A DNA stretch of 64,000 nt from Streptomyces sp. BR123 (GCF_013401435.1 NZ_JACBGN010000001.1:45552-109551); one strand, 5' to 3'; shown: positions 1 through 8,900, counted from the stretch's first letter. The notes: a model not told the origin generated them from the sequence alone. Translations and numbers: made by a program.

Positions 1-1
1 A

Positions 2-1519
2 CGGCGCTACCGCCTGGAGGAGTGCGTCACCCGTCTGGACGGATTCAGCAGTTGGCGCGCGGTGGACGAGAAGCTGCGGCGGGCCGTCGGCGTCCACGTG
101 CTGCCCGCCGACCACCCGCGCGCCCGCACGGTCCTGGCCGCGGCCCGGTCATCGGCCCTGCTGGGCGACCCGCGCTTCGTCCAGGTCCTCGACGCCGTGG
201 AGGACAGCGACCTCGTCTACGTCGTCCACGAGTGGCTGCCCGACGCGACCGAGCTGACCGCGATCCTCGCCTCCGGCCCCCTGGAGCCCTACGACGCGTA
301 CCAGCTCGTCAGCCAGGTCTCCCAGGCCATGGCCGCCGCCCACCGCGAGGGCCTGTCCCACCTGCGCCTGACGCCCAGCGCCATACTCCGCACCTCCACC
401 GGCCAGTACCGCATCCGCGGCCTCGCCGTGAACGCCGCGCTGCGGGGCATCACGAGCGACACCCCGCAGCGTGCGGACACCGAAGCCATCGGCGCACTTC
501 TGTACGCCGCCCTCACCCAGCGCTGGCCGTACGAGGACGACGCGTACGGCCTCTCCGGCCTGCCGAAGGGCGTCGGCCTGCTTCCGCCCGACCAGGTCCG
601 TGCCGGTGTCCACCGCGGCCTGGGCGAGCTCGCCATGCGCGCCCTCGCCAACGACGGGGCCACCGCCTCCCGCCAGGAGCCCGCCTGCACCACCCCGGAG
701 GAACTGGCCAAGGCGGTTGCTGCGATGCCTCGCATCCGGCCGCCGGAGCCCGCTTTCACCCCGCCGCCCGAGTACCAGCAGACGACCTACCAGCAGGGGA
801 GCTACGGCCGTCCGCCGACGCGCCCCGGCTCACCCCTGACGCGCCCCATCCCCGTCACGCCTCCGCCCCCGCTGCAGAGCCGTACGGGCCGTGCCCTGAA
901 GTGGGGCGTCGCGGCCCTGCTGATCGCTGCGCTGGGCCTGGGCAGCTGGCAGCTGGCCGACACGCTGCTGGACCGCGTCAAGGGCAACAGCGGCAGCAAC
1001 GGCAGCTCCACGCAGCCCGCCAAGACCGACGACCAGAAGTCGTCCAAGCAGAGCAAGCCTCTGCCCATCAGCAGCGCAGCGCTCTTCGGCGGAGACAACA
1101 AGGCCGGCGACGTCCCGAAGGCCGTGGACGGCAAGACCAGCACGACGTGGATCACACAGGTGTTCTACGGCCACGCCAACTTCGGCAACCTCCCCGCCTA
1201 CAGCGACGGCAGCGGCATCATCATCGACCTCGGCAGCGTCCAAGACGTGACCGGGCTCGAAGCGGAGATGTACGCCGCGGGACACACCGCCGAAGTACGC
1301 GCCGCAGCCCCCGAGGCCACCTCGGCGAACTCCCTCTCCGACTTCCCAGAGCAGCTCTCCAAGCTGGGCATCACGGAGAGGAAGCTGGTGGCCAAGCCTG
1401 ACGAGCCGGTGAAGACTCGCTTCCTGCTGGTGCACCTCACCAAACTGCCCGCCTCACGCGACGGAGACGGCTACCGGGGCGGCATCACCGAGATCAAGGT
1501 CACCGGCCTGGTCGACTGA
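2..1519 (+). CDS. Membrane pseudokinase with C-terminal discoidin-like domain (5' end outside window)
   Basis: The reading frame is open from base 2, so the gene starts upstream; the GTG at 62 is internal. The N-terminal part has a Ser/Thr-kinase-like fold, but the segment matching the catalytic loop reads HLRLTPSAIL instead of HRDLKPxNIL and no DFG is visible, so it is probably a pseudokinase. A Pro/Tyr-rich linker (about nt 745-890) leads to one transmembrane helix (about nt 900-960). A predicted extracytoplasmic domain follows, with a discoidin-like pattern (AVDGKTSTTW, later IIIDLGS). In Streptomyces such genes sit between murJ and sigM, and sigM follows here. A role as a scaffold in envelope biology is inference from family and position. 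Confidence 0.85.
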   Translation, partial: RRYRLEECVTRLDGFSSWRAVDEKLRRAVGVHVLPADHPRARTVLAAARSSALLGDPRFVQVLDAVEDSDLVYVVHEWLPDATELTAILASGPLEPYDAYQLVSQVSQAMAAAHREGLSHLRLTPSAILRTSTGQYRIRGLAVNAALRGITSDTPQRADTEAIGALLYAALTQRWPYEDDAYGLSGLPKGVGLLPPDQVRAGVHRGLGELAMRALANDGATASRQEPACTTPEELAKAVAAMPRIRPPEPAFTPPPEYQQTTYQQGSYGRPPTRPGSPLTRPIPVTPPPPLQSRTGRALKWGVAALLIAALGLGSWQLADTLLDRVKGNSGSNGSSTQPAKTDDQKSSKQSKPLPISSAALFGGDNKAGDVPKAVDGKTSTTWITQVFYGHANFGNLPAYSDGSGIIIDLGSVQDVTGLEAEMYAAGHTAEVRAAAPEATSANSLSDFPEQLSKLGITERKLVAKPDEPVKTRFLLVHLTKLPASRDGDGYRGGITEIKVTGLVD

Positions 1520-1688
1520 GCGGCCGCAGCAGTCCGCAAGGCCGTGCGATGCGGTGCAGGGGACGTTCCCGGCACCGCTCCCACGGCAGCCGCGGGGCAA
1601 CCGCCCGCGGCCTCGGCAACACCGGTAGGCGCCCCCCTCGTGCTCCGCTCGCGAAAGCCCTAGTCTCCATGCCGGGAGGGAGCGAGGT

Positions 1689-2393
1689 GTGATGCAGGAA
1701 GCAGCGGCAGGCGGCCGCAGCGACCGGGAGCTGCTGGCGCTGCACGTCGCCGGGGACCCCGATGCCTTCGGTGAGCTCGTGCGCCGGCACCGCGACCGGC
1801 TCTGGGCGGTGGCGCTGCGCACCCTCGGCGACCGCGAGGAGGCCGCCGACGCCGTGCAGGACGCCCTCGTCTCCGCCTACCGGGCCGCGCACTCCTTCCG
1901 CGGCGAGTCCGCCGTCACCACTTGGCTGCACCGCATCACCGTCAACGCCTGCCTCGACCGGGCCCGCAAGGCCGCCTCCCGCAGGACGGCCCTCCTCGAC
2001 GACACGGACCGCCTGGAGCGCCTCCTGGAGCCCCACGAGTCCGCCGAGGCCCCCGCGGAGCGCGAGGACCTCCACCGCGAGCTGCTGGCTGCCCTCGCCA
2101 CCCTCCCGGCCGACCAGCGGGCCGCTCTCGTCCTGGTCGACATGCAGGGATACTCCGTCGCCGAGGCCGCCCGGGTCCTCGACGTCCCCGTCGGCACGGT
2201 GAAGAGCCGGTGCGCACGCGGACGGGCGAAACTCGTCCCGATGCTCACTCATCTGCGCTCGAATGCCGGGGATAACACGGCTATGGAGCGGGGAAGGAAC
2301 CGGACGCCGGGGACACCCGTCCCACCAGCGGCAGACTCCAGTCAGCCAGCGCCAGGCGCAGACACGGTGAAGGGCGGAGGTGGACGAACGTGA
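1689..2393 (+). CDS. sigM: ECF-type RNA polymerase sigma factor, SigM-like
   Basis: A 234-residue sigma factor of the extracytoplasmic-function class. Region 2 is visible as FGELVRRHRDRLWAVALR followed by the acidic EEAADAVQDA segment, and region 4 as the helix-turn-helix around YSVAEAARVLDVPVGTVKSR. GTG 1689 and ATG 1692 are adjacent start candidates behind a GGGAGGGAGCGAGG purine tract. The stop overlaps the GTG of the next gene by 4 bp, so the two are translationally coupled, as expected for a sigma/anti-sigma pair. The name rests on the conserved position next to trxBA and parAB in Streptomyces. A tail of about 45 residues after region 4 is Pro/Gly-rich. Confidence 0.92.
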   Translation: MMQEAAAGGRSDRELLALHVAGDPDAFGELVRRHRDRLWAVALRTLGDREEAADAVQDALVSAYRAAHSFRGESAVTTWLHRITVNACLDRARKAASRRTALLDDTDRLERLLEPHESAEAPAEREDLHRELLAALATLPADQRAALVLVDMQGYSVAEAARVLDVPVGTVKSRCARGRAKLVPMLTHLRSNAGDNTAMERGRNRTPGTPVPPAADSSQPAPGADTVKGGGGRT

Positions 2394-3334
2394 CTCCCGC
2401 AGCCGGCACGATCCGGCACCCTGACGTCTCGGAAATCTCCGACCTGACCGAGGGACTCCTCTCCCCGGCCCGGACCGCCGAGGTGCGCCGCCATCTGGCC
2501 GAGTGCCCCCTCTGCGCCGACGTGCACACATCCCTGGAGGAGATCCGCGGCCTGCTCGGGACGCTGCCGGGGCCGCCCCGCATGCCCGTGGACATCGCCG
2601 GGCGCATCGACGCGGCGCTGGCAGCCGAGGCACTACTGGACTCCACCACCCCCAGACCGGGCAACGAGTCCGCCCCCGACGCCGCCCCCGACACCGATCG
2701 GGTTGTTTCACGTGAAACAACGCCGGCCGCACGCTCCGGACGGGACGCGCGCCGACCCGCCGGTCACCCGGGCGGCACAACCGGTCCCGGGCGCCGTCGC
2801 GCCCGCCGCCGGATCGCGGTCATCGCGGGCCTCACCGGAGCCGCCGCCTGTGCGCTCGGGATTCTCCTCGCAGGCAATCTGCTGGGTGGCTCCCCTGACA
2901 CGGCGGCCCGCAAGTCCCCCACGAACGCCACCGCCCAGGCCCCCGCCGCCGGCACCTATACCGCCCAGGGCCTCCAGGACAACGTGAACCGCCTGCTGGC
3001 CTCGGGAGAAGGCGCCATGAAGGCCTCCCCGAAGGCGCAGCAGCAGGAGAACAGCACCTACGGCCTGGAGAACACCTCACCGGCCCTGGGCGACCGGGCG
3101 GGCACGGACGCCGCTGCGGTTCCGTCCTGCGCCCGGAACGCCACCGGCCGCAGCGACACCCCGCTCGCCGTCGAGCGCGGCACCTATCAGGGCAGCGAGG
3201 TCTACCTCCTCGTCCTTCCGCATCCCGGCGACCCCGGGAAGGTGGACGCCTACCTCGTCGGCGCCGACTGTGCGGTCACCCCCTCGGACGGCGCAGGCCA
3301 CCCCCTGCTGACCAGGACTTACCCTCGAAGCTGA
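2390..3334 (+). CDS. Zinc-binding anti-sigma factor (zf-HC2), membrane-anchored
   Basis: A 314-residue protein with the HxxxCxxC zinc-anti-sigma signature at H35, C39 and C42, a proline-rich linker, one transmembrane helix (about residues 143-168) and a roughly 145-residue predicted extracytoplasmic domain. The GTG start overlaps the stop of the sigma gene. It most likely holds the preceding ECF factor inactive at the membrane. A perfect parS site lies inside its coding region at the cytoplasmic linker, where it encodes residues around VVSRETTPA, so the gene also carries a chromosome-segregation signal. The stimulus cannot be read from sequence. Confidence 0.88.
   Translation: MTPAAGTIRHPDVSEISDLTEGLLSPARTAEVRRHLAECPLCADVHTSLEEIRGLLGTLPGPPRMPVDIAGRIDAALAAEALLDSTTPRPGNESAPDAAPDTDRVVSRETTPAARSGRDARRPAGHPGGTTGPGRRRARRRIAVIAGLTGAAACALGILLAGNLLGGSPDTAARKSPTNATAQAPAAGTYTAQGLQDNVNRLLASGEGAMKASPKAQQQENSTYGLENTSPALGDRAGTDAAAVPSCARNATGRSDTPLAVERGTYQGSEVYLLVLPHPGDPGKVDAYLVGADCAVTPSDGAGHPLLTRTYPRS
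2705..2718. promoter_or_regulatory. parS: parS site 1 (inside anti-sigma gene)
   Basis: Perfect 14-bp palindrome GTTTCACGTGAAAC, the Streptomyces ParB-binding consensus. It extends to 16 bp (TGTTTCACGTGAAACA). It is one of six identical sites in the window. Confidence 0.95.
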
Positions 3335-3362
3335 CAGCTTGGGGCTCGTGGGTGAGCAGCCC

Positions 3363-3390
3363 GGGAATGCTCGCGCCTTAGGATCCGTTG
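3363..3390 (+). promoter_or_regulatory. SigR-type promoter of trxBA
   Basis: GGGAAT at 3363-3368, an exact 18-nt spacer and GTTG at 3387-3390 match the known SigR consensus GGGAAT-N18-GTT of Streptomyces disulphide-stress promoters. It lies 70 bp upstream of the trxB GTG, and SigR control of trxBA is established in S. coelicolor. Confidence 0.85.
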
Positions 3391-3460
3391 GGTGGGGTGA
3401 GACTCCACACCGGCCCCCAGGGCCCGCAGCGCGCAGTCCACAGAGACGAGGAAGAGACCC

Positions 3461-4420
3461 GTGAGCGACGTACGAAACGTGATCATCATCGGTTCCGGGC
3501 CCGCCGGTTACACCGCCGCCCTGTACACCGCACGTGCTTCGCTCAAGCCGCTGGTCTTCGAAGGCGCCGTCACCGCCGGCGGCGCGCTGATGAACACCAC
3601 CGAGGTCGAGAATTTCCCCGGTTTCCAGGACGGCATCATGGGGCCCGACCTCATGGACAACATGCGCGGCCAGGCCGAGCGCTTCGGTGCAGAGCTCGTC
3701 GCGGACGACATCGTGTCTGTGGACCTCACCGGTGAGATCAAGACTGTCACCGACTCTGTCGGCACCGTACACCGCGCCAAGGCCGTGATCGTGGCCACCG
3801 GCTCCCAGCACCGCAAGCTCGGCCTGCCCAACGAGGACGCCCTCTCCGGCCGCGGTGTGTCTTGGTGCGCCACCTGTGACGGCTTCTTCTTCAAGGACCA
3901 GGACATCGCCGTTGTCGGCGGCGGCGACACCGCGATCGAGGAAGCCACCTTCCTCTCCCGCTTCGCCAAGTCCGTCACGGTCGTTCACCGCCGTGACGCC
4001 CTGCGCGCCTCCAAGGCCATGCAGGACCGGGCCTTCGCCGACCCGAAGATCAAGTTCGCCTGGGACAGCGAGGTCTCCGAGATCCACGGCGACCAGAAGC
4101 TCTCCCACCTCACCCTGCGCAACACCAAGACCGGTGAGACCTCCGAGCTTCCCGTGACCGGCCTGTTCATCGCCGTCGGCCACGACCCCCGCACCGAACT
4201 GTTCAAGGACCAGCTGGAGCTCGACGACGAGGGCTACCTCAAGGTCGAGGCCCCGTCCACGCGCACCGACGTCCCCGGCGTGTTCGGAGCCGGCGACGTC
4301 GTGGACCACACGTACCGTCAGGCCATCACCGCCGCCGGCACGGGCTGCGCCGCCGCCCTCGACGCCGAGCGATTCCTCGCCGCCCTCGCGGACGCCGAGA
4401 AGGCCCCCGCGCTGGTCTGA
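3461..4420 (+). CDS. trxB: Thioredoxin-disulfide reductase
   Basis: A 319-residue flavoprotein that passes electrons from NADPH through FAD and a redox disulfide to thioredoxin in the cytoplasm. The FAD-binding GSGPAG is at about residue 11, the redox-active CATC at about residues 136-139, the NADPH-binding GGGDTAIEE at about 152 and the second FAD motif GAGDV at about 276. The GTG start has a GACGAGGAAGAG ribosome-binding tract. trxA follows after 52 bp without a terminator, so the two are co-transcribed, probably from the SigR promoter upstream. Length is normal for the low-molecular-weight TrxB class. Confidence 0.97.
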   Translation: MSDVRNVIIIGSGPAGYTAALYTARASLKPLVFEGAVTAGGALMNTTEVENFPGFQDGIMGPDLMDNMRGQAERFGAELVADDIVSVDLTGEIKTVTDSVGTVHRAKAVIVATGSQHRKLGLPNEDALSGRGVSWCATCDGFFFKDQDIAVVGGGDTAIEEATFLSRFAKSVTVVHRRDALRASKAMQDRAFADPKIKFAWDSEVSEIHGDQKLSHLTLRNTKTGETSELPVTGLFIAVGHDPRTELFKDQLELDDEGYLKVEAPSTRTDVPGVFGAGDVVDHTYRQAITAAGTGCAAALDAERFLAALADAEKAPALV

Positions 4421-4472
4421 CCCCAGACACCCCCCCACCTCAACACCCCGCAGGAAGAATTAGGAGGCCGCT

Positions 4473-4814
4473 GTGGCCGGCACCCTCAAGAACGTGACCG
4501 ACGCCGACTTCGACACCGAGGTCCTCCGGAGCGACAAGCCCGTCCTGGTGGACTTCTGGGCCGAGTGGTGCGGTCCGTGCCGCCAGATCGCTCCGTCTCT
4601 GGAGGCCATCGCAGCCGAGTACGGCGACCAGATCGAGATCGTCAAGCTCAACATCGACCAGAACCCGAACACGGCCGCGAAGTACGGCGTCATGTCGATC
4701 CCGACCCTGAACGTCTACCAGGGCGGCGAGGTCGTGAAGACCATCGTCGGTGCCAAGCCCAAGGCCGCCATCCTGCGTGACCTCGACTCGTTCATCGAGG
4801 CCAAGGCCGTCTGA
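4473..4814 (+). CDS. trxA: Thioredoxin
   Basis: A 113-residue thioredoxin with the canonical WCGPC active site (C33 and C36) and the cis-proline segment MSIPTLNVY. It reduces cytoplasmic protein disulfides and is recycled by the adjacent TrxB. The GTG start is preceded by TTAGGAGG, a strong ribosome-binding site. Transcription probably ends at the hairpin that begins 17 bp after the stop and is merged with a parS site. Confidence 0.97.
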   Translation: MAGTLKNVTDADFDTEVLRSDKPVLVDFWAEWCGPCRQIAPSLEAIAAEYGDQIEIVKLNIDQNPNTAAKYGVMSIPTLNVYQGGEVVKTIVGAKPKAAILRDLDSFIEAKAV

Positions 4815-4821
4815 CGGCAAT

Positions 4822-4835
4822 GTTTCACGTGAAAC
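4822..4835. promoter_or_regulatory. parS: parS site 2 (trxA 3' end)
   Basis: Perfect GTTTCACGTGAAAC 7 bp after the trxA stop. Its last four bases (AAAC) form the foot of the trxA terminator hairpin. Confidence 0.95.
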
Positions 4836-4868
4836 GGGGCCGCCCCTTGTCAGGGGCGGCCCCGTTTT
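4832..4868. terminator. Terminator of trxBA, overlapping parS
   Basis: Perfect 15-bp stem: AAACGGGGCCGCCCC, loop TTGTCA, then GGGGCGGCCCCGTTT with a further T. The A-tract on one side and T-tract on the other could make it bidirectional, serving trxA and the convergent GNAT gene. The A-tract is shared with parS. Confidence 0.88.
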
Positions 4869-4925
4869 CCCGTTCCACAACACGATCGGACCCGGCTCCG
4901 ATCCGGCCGCTCACCAGCACCCCTC

Positions 4926-5543
4926 TCACAAGGGGCGCAGAGCGGGCTCCTTCCGAGCCGCGCCCAGCAGCCGGTCCAGTGCCAGTTCCACGTCTTCCTT
5001 CCACGACAGCGTCGAGCGCAGCTCCAACCTCAGCCGCGGATGCACCGGATGAGGTCGCACTGTCTTGAAGCCCACCGCGAGCAGATGGTCCGCCGGCAGC
5101 AGGCATGCGGGCCCTTCCCAGCGCGCGTCGCCGAATGCCTCGATCGCCCGGAAGCCCCGCCGCAACAGGTCCTTGGCCACCGTCTGCACCATCACCCGCC
5201 CGAGGCCCTGCCCCTGATACCCCGGCATGATCCATGCGGTGATCAGTTGCACCGCATCCGGAGACACCGGGCTCGTCGGGAAGGCCGTGGACCTGGGCAC
5301 ATAAGCGGGCGGCGCGTACAAGACGAACCCCACGGGGACCTCGTCCACATAGATCACACGGCCGCACGAGCCCCATTCCAGCAGGACCGCGGAGATCCAC
5401 GCCTCCTTCTCCAGGGCCGGAGTCCCCGCCTTGGCGGCGGCCTCACCGCTGACAGGATCAAGTTCCCAGAACACACAGGACCGGCAACGCAGAGGCAGGT
5501 CCTGGAGGTTGTCCAGTGTGAGTGGTACCAACCGACGCCCCAT
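4926..5543 (-). CDS. GNAT-family N-acetyltransferase
   Basis: A 205-residue protein that starts at the ATG at 5543 (MGRRLVPLTLDN). It contains the acetyl-CoA-binding pattern of GNAT enzymes in the segment IMPGYQGQGLGRVMVQTVAKDLLRRG, which resembles Q/RxxGxG/A, followed by a FRAIEAFGD strand. An N-terminal CRSCVFWELD stretch with two cysteines is common to this Streptomyces family next to parAB. The substrate is unknown. It is convergent with trxA and shares its terminator region. Confidence 0.85.
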   Translation of the reverse strand: MGRRLVPLTLDNLQDLPLRCRSCVFWELDPVSGEAAAKAGTPALEKEAWISAVLLEWGSCGRVIYVDEVPVGFVLYAPPAYVPRSTAFPTSPVSPDAVQLITAWIMPGYQGQGLGRVMVQTVAKDLLRRGFRAIEAFGDARWEGPACLLPADHLLAVGFKTVRPHPVHPRLRLELRSTLSWKEDVELALDRLLGAARKEPALRPL

Positions 5544-5592
5544 GAGCGCATCGTATCCAGGGTCCGAATCAGGAGAAACCGCAACAAGGCAA

Positions 5593-5634
5593 AGGGGCGG
5601 CTCGCACCGGCATACACCGGTACGACCCGCCCCT
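5593..5634. terminator. Hairpin downstream of parB
   Basis: AGGGGCGG at 5593-5600 pairs with CCGCCCCT at 5627-5634, with an inner ACCGG/CCGGT stem. It lies 15 bp beyond the parB stop on the minus strand and lacks a clear U-tract. Confidence 0.55.
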
Positions 5635-5648
5635 CAGCAGCCGGGAAC

Positions 5649-6749
5649 TCACTCCCCGGACGGCCGCCGCTCCAGCACCTGGCCCTCGCCCGGCGCCAGC
5701 GTCGCCAGAATCCGCTCCAGGTCCTCCATCGAGGCGAACTCGACCGTGATCTTGCCCTTCTTCTGACCCAGGTCCACCTTCACCCGGGTCTCGAAGCGGT
5801 CCGACAGCCGCGTCGCGAGCTCACTCAGCGCCGGGGAGACCCGGGCTCCGGCCCTCGGCCTCTTCGGCTTCACCGGGCTTTCCGGCTCCGACCCCATCAG
5901 GAAGACGATCTCCTCGACCGAGCGCACCGACAGGCCTTCTTCCACGATGCGCTCCGCCAGGGCTTCCTGCGCCTCGGGGTCCTCCACGGGCAGCAGGGCC
6001 CGAGCGTGGCCTGCCAGGAGCACACCTGCCGCCACACGCAGCTGCACCTTCGGCGCCAGCTTGAGGAGCCGCAGCGTGTTCGTCACCTGAGGACGGGAGC
6101 GACCGATTCGGTCCGCCAGCTCGTCGTGCGTGCAGTTGAAGTCCTTCAGCAGCTGGTCGTACGCGGCAGCCTCCTCCAGCGGGTTCAGCTGAGCCCGGTG
6201 GAGGTTCTCCAGCAGCGCGTCCAGAAGCAGCCTGTCGTCTTCCGTCGCCCGGATGATCGCCGGGATGTACTCCAGGCCGAGCTCCTTGCACGCGCGCCAG
6301 CGGCGCTCGCCCATGATCAGCTCATAGCCGTCCGGGCCCGCCTGTCGCACCACCACCGGCTGGAGCAGACCCACCTCCTGGATGGAGGTCACCAGCTCCG
6401 TCAGTGCATCGCGGTCGAACTCCTTGCGAGGCTGGTGCCGGTTCCGCGTGATGGCGCCGATCGGGATCTCCGCGAACATCGCACCCGCCACATCGGCGAC
6501 CGAAGGTTCCGCCGGCTCGGGCGTCGGCTCCGGCTCGACCGGTGCCGATGTTTCACGTGAAACATCGGCCTGGGCAAGCGAGGCCAGCTTCGCCGCCACA
6601 CTTCCGCGTTCCGAGGTCAGTGGCGGCATCGCCGTCGGCGAGCTCGACCCGGCCGACCCTGCAGTGGTCACTGCCGGCGTCTTCTCCTGCGGGGCAGCAG
6701 GGATCAGCGCGGCGAGCCCCCGGCCCAGACCCCTTCGTCGCTCGCTCAC
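5649..6749 (-). CDS. parB: Chromosome-partitioning protein ParB
   Basis: A 366-residue ParB. The N-terminal [17 protein letters not shown] contacts ParA in this family. The CTP-binding/ParB-N domain includes [10 protein letters not shown] and the GERRWRA motif at about residue 147. A central helix-turn-helix ([23 protein letters not shown]) binds parS, and a C-terminal dimerisation domain follows. ParB loads at parS, spreads and condenses the origin region; in Streptomyces it segregates chromosomes into spores. The GTG start overlaps the parA stop by 4 bp. The linker (about residues 62-69) is encoded by DNA that is itself a parS site with a 26-bp palindrome. Confidence 0.97.
   Translation of the reverse strand: MSERRRGLGRGLAALIPAAPQEKTPAVTTAGSAGSSSPTAMPPLTSERGSVAAKLASLAQADVSRETSAPVEPEPTPEPAEPSVADVAGAMFAEIPIGAITRNRHQPRKEFDRDALTELVTSIQEVGLLQPVVVRQAGPDGYELIMGERRWRACKELGLEYIPAIIRATEDDRLLLDALLENLHRAQLNPLEEAAAYDQLLKDFNCTHDELADRIGRSRPQVTNTLRLLKLAPKVQLRVAAGVLLAGHARALLPVEDPEAQEALAERIVEEGLSVRSVEEIVFLMGSEPESPVKPKRPRAGARVSPALSELATRLSDRFETRVKVDLGQKKGKITVEFASMEDLERILATLAPGEGQVLERRPSGE
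6550..6563. promoter_or_regulatory. parS: parS site 3 (inside parB)
   Basis: Perfect GTTTCACGTGAAAC embedded in a 26-bp perfect palindrome from 6544 to 6569 (outer arms GCCGAT / ATCGGC). Confidence 0.95.
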
Positions 6750-7834
6750 TGGATCCCCTCCGCCACACTGTGCGTGCTGTTCATGCCCGCGCCCATATGG
6801 GCGTGCCGGGCGTCGTACTGGATTCCGGCCCCCCGCAGCGCGATCTCACGCGCCGCCTCCAGGTAGGAGAGGGAACCGCTGGAACTCGGGTCATAGGTGA
6901 CCACCGTCTGCCCGTAGCTCGGAGCCTCGGAGATGCGCACCGACCGGGGGATGCTCGTCCGCAGCACCTCGCTGCCGAAGTGGGTGCGGACCTCCTCGGC
7001 CACCTGAGAGGCCAGCCGGGTCCTGCCGTCGTACATCGTCAGCAGGATGGTGGAGACGTGCAGCGCCGGGTTGAGGTGGGATCGCACCAGGTCCACATTG
7101 CGCAGGAGCTGGCCCAGGCCCTCGAGCGCGTAGTACTCGCACTGGATCGGGATCAGCACCTCGGCGCCCGCAACCAGTGCGTTGACCGTCAGCAGGCCCA
7201 ACGAGGGCGGACAGTCGATGAGGATGTAGTCCAGCGGCTGCTCGTACGCCTGGATGGCCCGCTGCAGGCGGCTCTCGCGTGCCACCAGGGAGACCAGCTC
7301 GATCTCCGCGCCCGCCAGGTCGATGGTGGCCGGGGCGCAGAAGAGGCCCTCCACATCCACCACCGGCTGGACCACTTCCAGCAGCGGCCTGCTGTCGACC
7401 AGCACGTCGTAGATCGAAGGGACGTCCGCGTGGTGGTCGATACCGAGCGCGGTGGACGCGTTCCCCTGCGGGTCGAGGTCGATGACCAGGACCCGCGCGC
7501 CGTGGAGCGCCAGCGAGGCCGCCAGGTTCACGGTCGTCGTGGTCTTGCCGACGCCGCCCTTCTGATTGGCGACGACGATCACCCGTGTCCGGTTCGGCCG
7601 GGGCAGCCCCTCACCGGCACGCCGCAACGACTCGAGCGCAAACGGGTCGGGCACACCGCCGGACGTGTCGTTGTCGGCAGGGGGCGGCGGTGATGTTTCA
7701 CGTGAAACATCACCGCCTGCCGCTTCAGAGCGGGGACCGGGGACCGGGTCGGCCATCGGCCCCGCGAGGTTGGCGTCGGACCGCACGGTGTCACTCTCCT
7801 CGGCAGGGGGCTCGCGATGCACAGAGCCTGCCAT
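6746..7834 (-). CDS. parA: Chromosome-partitioning ATPase ParA
   Basis: A 362-residue ParA/Soj ATPase. The deviant Walker [15 protein letters not shown] is typical of this class, and Walker motifs continue with [12 protein letters not shown] and [10 protein letters not shown]. The ATP-dependent, DNA-bound ParA gradient moves ParB-parS complexes. I place the start at the ATG at 7834 (MAGSVHREP) although the frame stays open to 8374, because the upstream part contains parS site 5 and DnaA boxes and would overlap rsmG. The N-terminal extension before the ATPase core (about 90 residues) is partly encoded by parS site 4. The ribosome-binding site is weak, so the start is moderately certain. Confidence 0.93.
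   Translation of the reverse strand: MAGSVHREPPAEESDTVRSDANLAGPMADPVPGPRSEAAGGDVSRETSPPPPADNDTSGGVPDPFALESLRRAGEGLPRPNRTRVIVVANQKGGVGKTTTTVNLAASLALHGARVLVIDLDPQGNASTALGIDHHADVPSIYDVLVDSRPLLEVVQPVVDVEGLFCAPATIDLAGAEIELVSLVARESRLQRAIQAYEQPLDYILIDCPPSLGLLTVNALVAGAEVLIPIQCEYYALEGLGQLLRNVDLVRSHLNPALHVSTILLTMYDGRTRLASQVAEEVRTHFGSEVLRTSIPRSVRISEAPSYGQTVVTYDPSSSGSLSYLEAAREIALRGAGIQYDARHAHMGAGMNSTHSVAEGIQ
7695..7708. promoter_or_regulatory. parS: parS site 4 (inside parA)
   Basis: Perfect GTTTCACGTGAAAC centred in a 32-bp perfect palindrome from 7686 to 7717 (outer arms GGCGGTGAT / ATCACCGCC), the longest of the six sites. Confidence 0.95.
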
Positions 7835-7870
7835 GCCACCGGGGCCGCGAACCAGCGGGGCCCGTACTGC

Positions 7871-7897
7871 TGTGGATGAACCCACAGATGTGGACAA
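7871..7897 (-). promoter_or_regulatory. Two DnaA boxes upstream of parA
   Basis: On the minus strand TTGTCCACA (7889-7897, consensus) and TCATCCACA (7871-7879) are direct repeats 18 bp apart, 37-63 bp upstream of the parA start. A function in coupling parAB expression or origin capture to DnaA is inference. Confidence 0.6.
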
Positions 7898-7980
7898 CTC
7901 CGTCCCCCTTCCGTCCCTGGAGGACCGAGGGGGCGCGGCTTCCCGGCCGCGACTGATGATTCCGTGCAGCAGAGAGCGAC

Positions 7981-7994
7981 GTTTCACGTGAAAC
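7981..7994. promoter_or_regulatory. parS: parS site 5 (parA upstream region)
   Basis: Perfect GTTTCACGTGAAAC in the rsmG-parA intergenic region, about 150 bp upstream of the parA start. Confidence 0.95.
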
Positions 7995-8058
7995 ACGATG
8001 CCGGGGCAGAGCCGACAGGTCTCTACGACACTCCCAAATCCGCACCTATAGGGCCCAA

Positions 8059-8077
8059 CACCCCCGCTAAGGGGGTG
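8059..8077. terminator. Hairpin between rsmG and parA
   Basis: CACCCCC, loop GCTAA, GGGGGTG: a 7-bp GC stem 29-47 bp after the rsmG stop on the minus strand. It may separate rsmG and parAB transcripts; there is no U-tract. Confidence 0.45.
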
Positions 8078-8105
8078 CTGGGGAAGCCACAGGCCAGGAT
8101 CGCCA

Positions 8106-8822
8106 CTACCGGCGTCGGCGCGAACGCCCCACCCGGGCCGCCTTGGCCCGCTTGGCCGCGAACCGCACACCTCCGGGGCTCTCGCCGACCTCGACCCGCA
8201 CCACCGTCGACATCGGGTCCACCACACCCGCGCCGACCTGGAGCACGGAGGTCTTGACCACACCGAGCCTCGCCAGCGCGACCTTCGCCGCCGCCAGCTC
8301 CTCCTCGGCAGTGTCGCCCTTGAGCGCCAGCATCTCGCCGTACGGGCGCAGCAGCGGCACGCCCCAGCCCGCAAGGCGGTCCAGCGGGGCCACCGCCCGC
8401 GCCGTCACCACATGCACGGGCTGCACCTTGCCGAGCATTTCCTCAGCCCGGCCGCGCACCACCGTCACATGGTCCAGGCCCAGCAGTTCCACGGCCTCCT
8501 GGAGGAAGTTCGTGCGCCGGAGCAGCGGCTCCAGCAGCGTGATCTTCAGGTCCCGGCGCACCAGGGCCAGCGGGATGCCGGGAAGGCCGGCGCCTGAGCC
8601 CACGTCGCACACGGTGACGCCCTCGGGCACCACCTCCGACAAGACCGCACAGTTCAGCAGGTGCCGCTCCCACAGGCGCGGCACCTCGCGTGGGCCGATG
8701 AGGCCCCGCTGGACCCCTGCGTCCGCGAGCAGCTCCGCGTACCGCACAGCTTCGGGGAAAAACTCGCCGAACACCGCGCGCGCCTCTTCCGGCGCCGGGG
8801 GAAGCTCCGCTGCCTCCGTCAC
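8106..8822 (-). CDS. rsmG: 16S rRNA (guanine(527)-N(7))-methyltransferase RsmG (GidB)
   Basis: A 238-residue SAM-dependent methyltransferase. The SAM-binding loop is DVGSGAGLPGIPLAL at about residues 70-85, and the N-terminal WERHLLNCAVL matches the family. It methylates N7 of G527 in 16S rRNA; loss gives low-level streptomycin resistance in Streptomyces and other bacteria (established for the family). The GTG start is at 8822. A strong terminator lies between it and jag, so it begins its own transcription unit. The C-terminal end is very basic (RAKAARVGRSRRRR). Confidence 0.96.
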   Translation of the reverse strand: MTEAAELPPAPEEARAVFGEFFPEAVRYAELLADAGVQRGLIGPREVPRLWERHLLNCAVLSEVVPEGVTVCDVGSGAGLPGIPLALVRRDLKITLLEPLLRRTNFLQEAVELLGLDHVTVVRGRAEEMLGKVQPVHVVTARAVAPLDRLAGWGVPLLRPYGEMLALKGDTAEEELAAAKVALARLGVVKTSVLQVGAGVVDPMSTVVRVEVGESPGGVRFAAKRAKAARVGRSRRRR

Positions 8823-8900
8823 GGGGACCGTCCTTCCGTTTTGCGTACCGCGTGATCAGTGATCGTGAAAACGCACTGGTACTGCCAGGCTGACAAACAT

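Noticed and set aside
1575..1690. ECF-type autoregulatory promoter before sigM (GGCAAC near 1615)
   Set aside because: The spacing to a CGT -10-like element is 18 rather than the expected 16 nt, so the match is not convincing.
7835..8374. N-terminal extension of parA by up to 180 residues
   Set aside because: It would overlap rsmG and run through parS site 5 and two DnaA boxes; typical ParA length fits the ATG at 7834.
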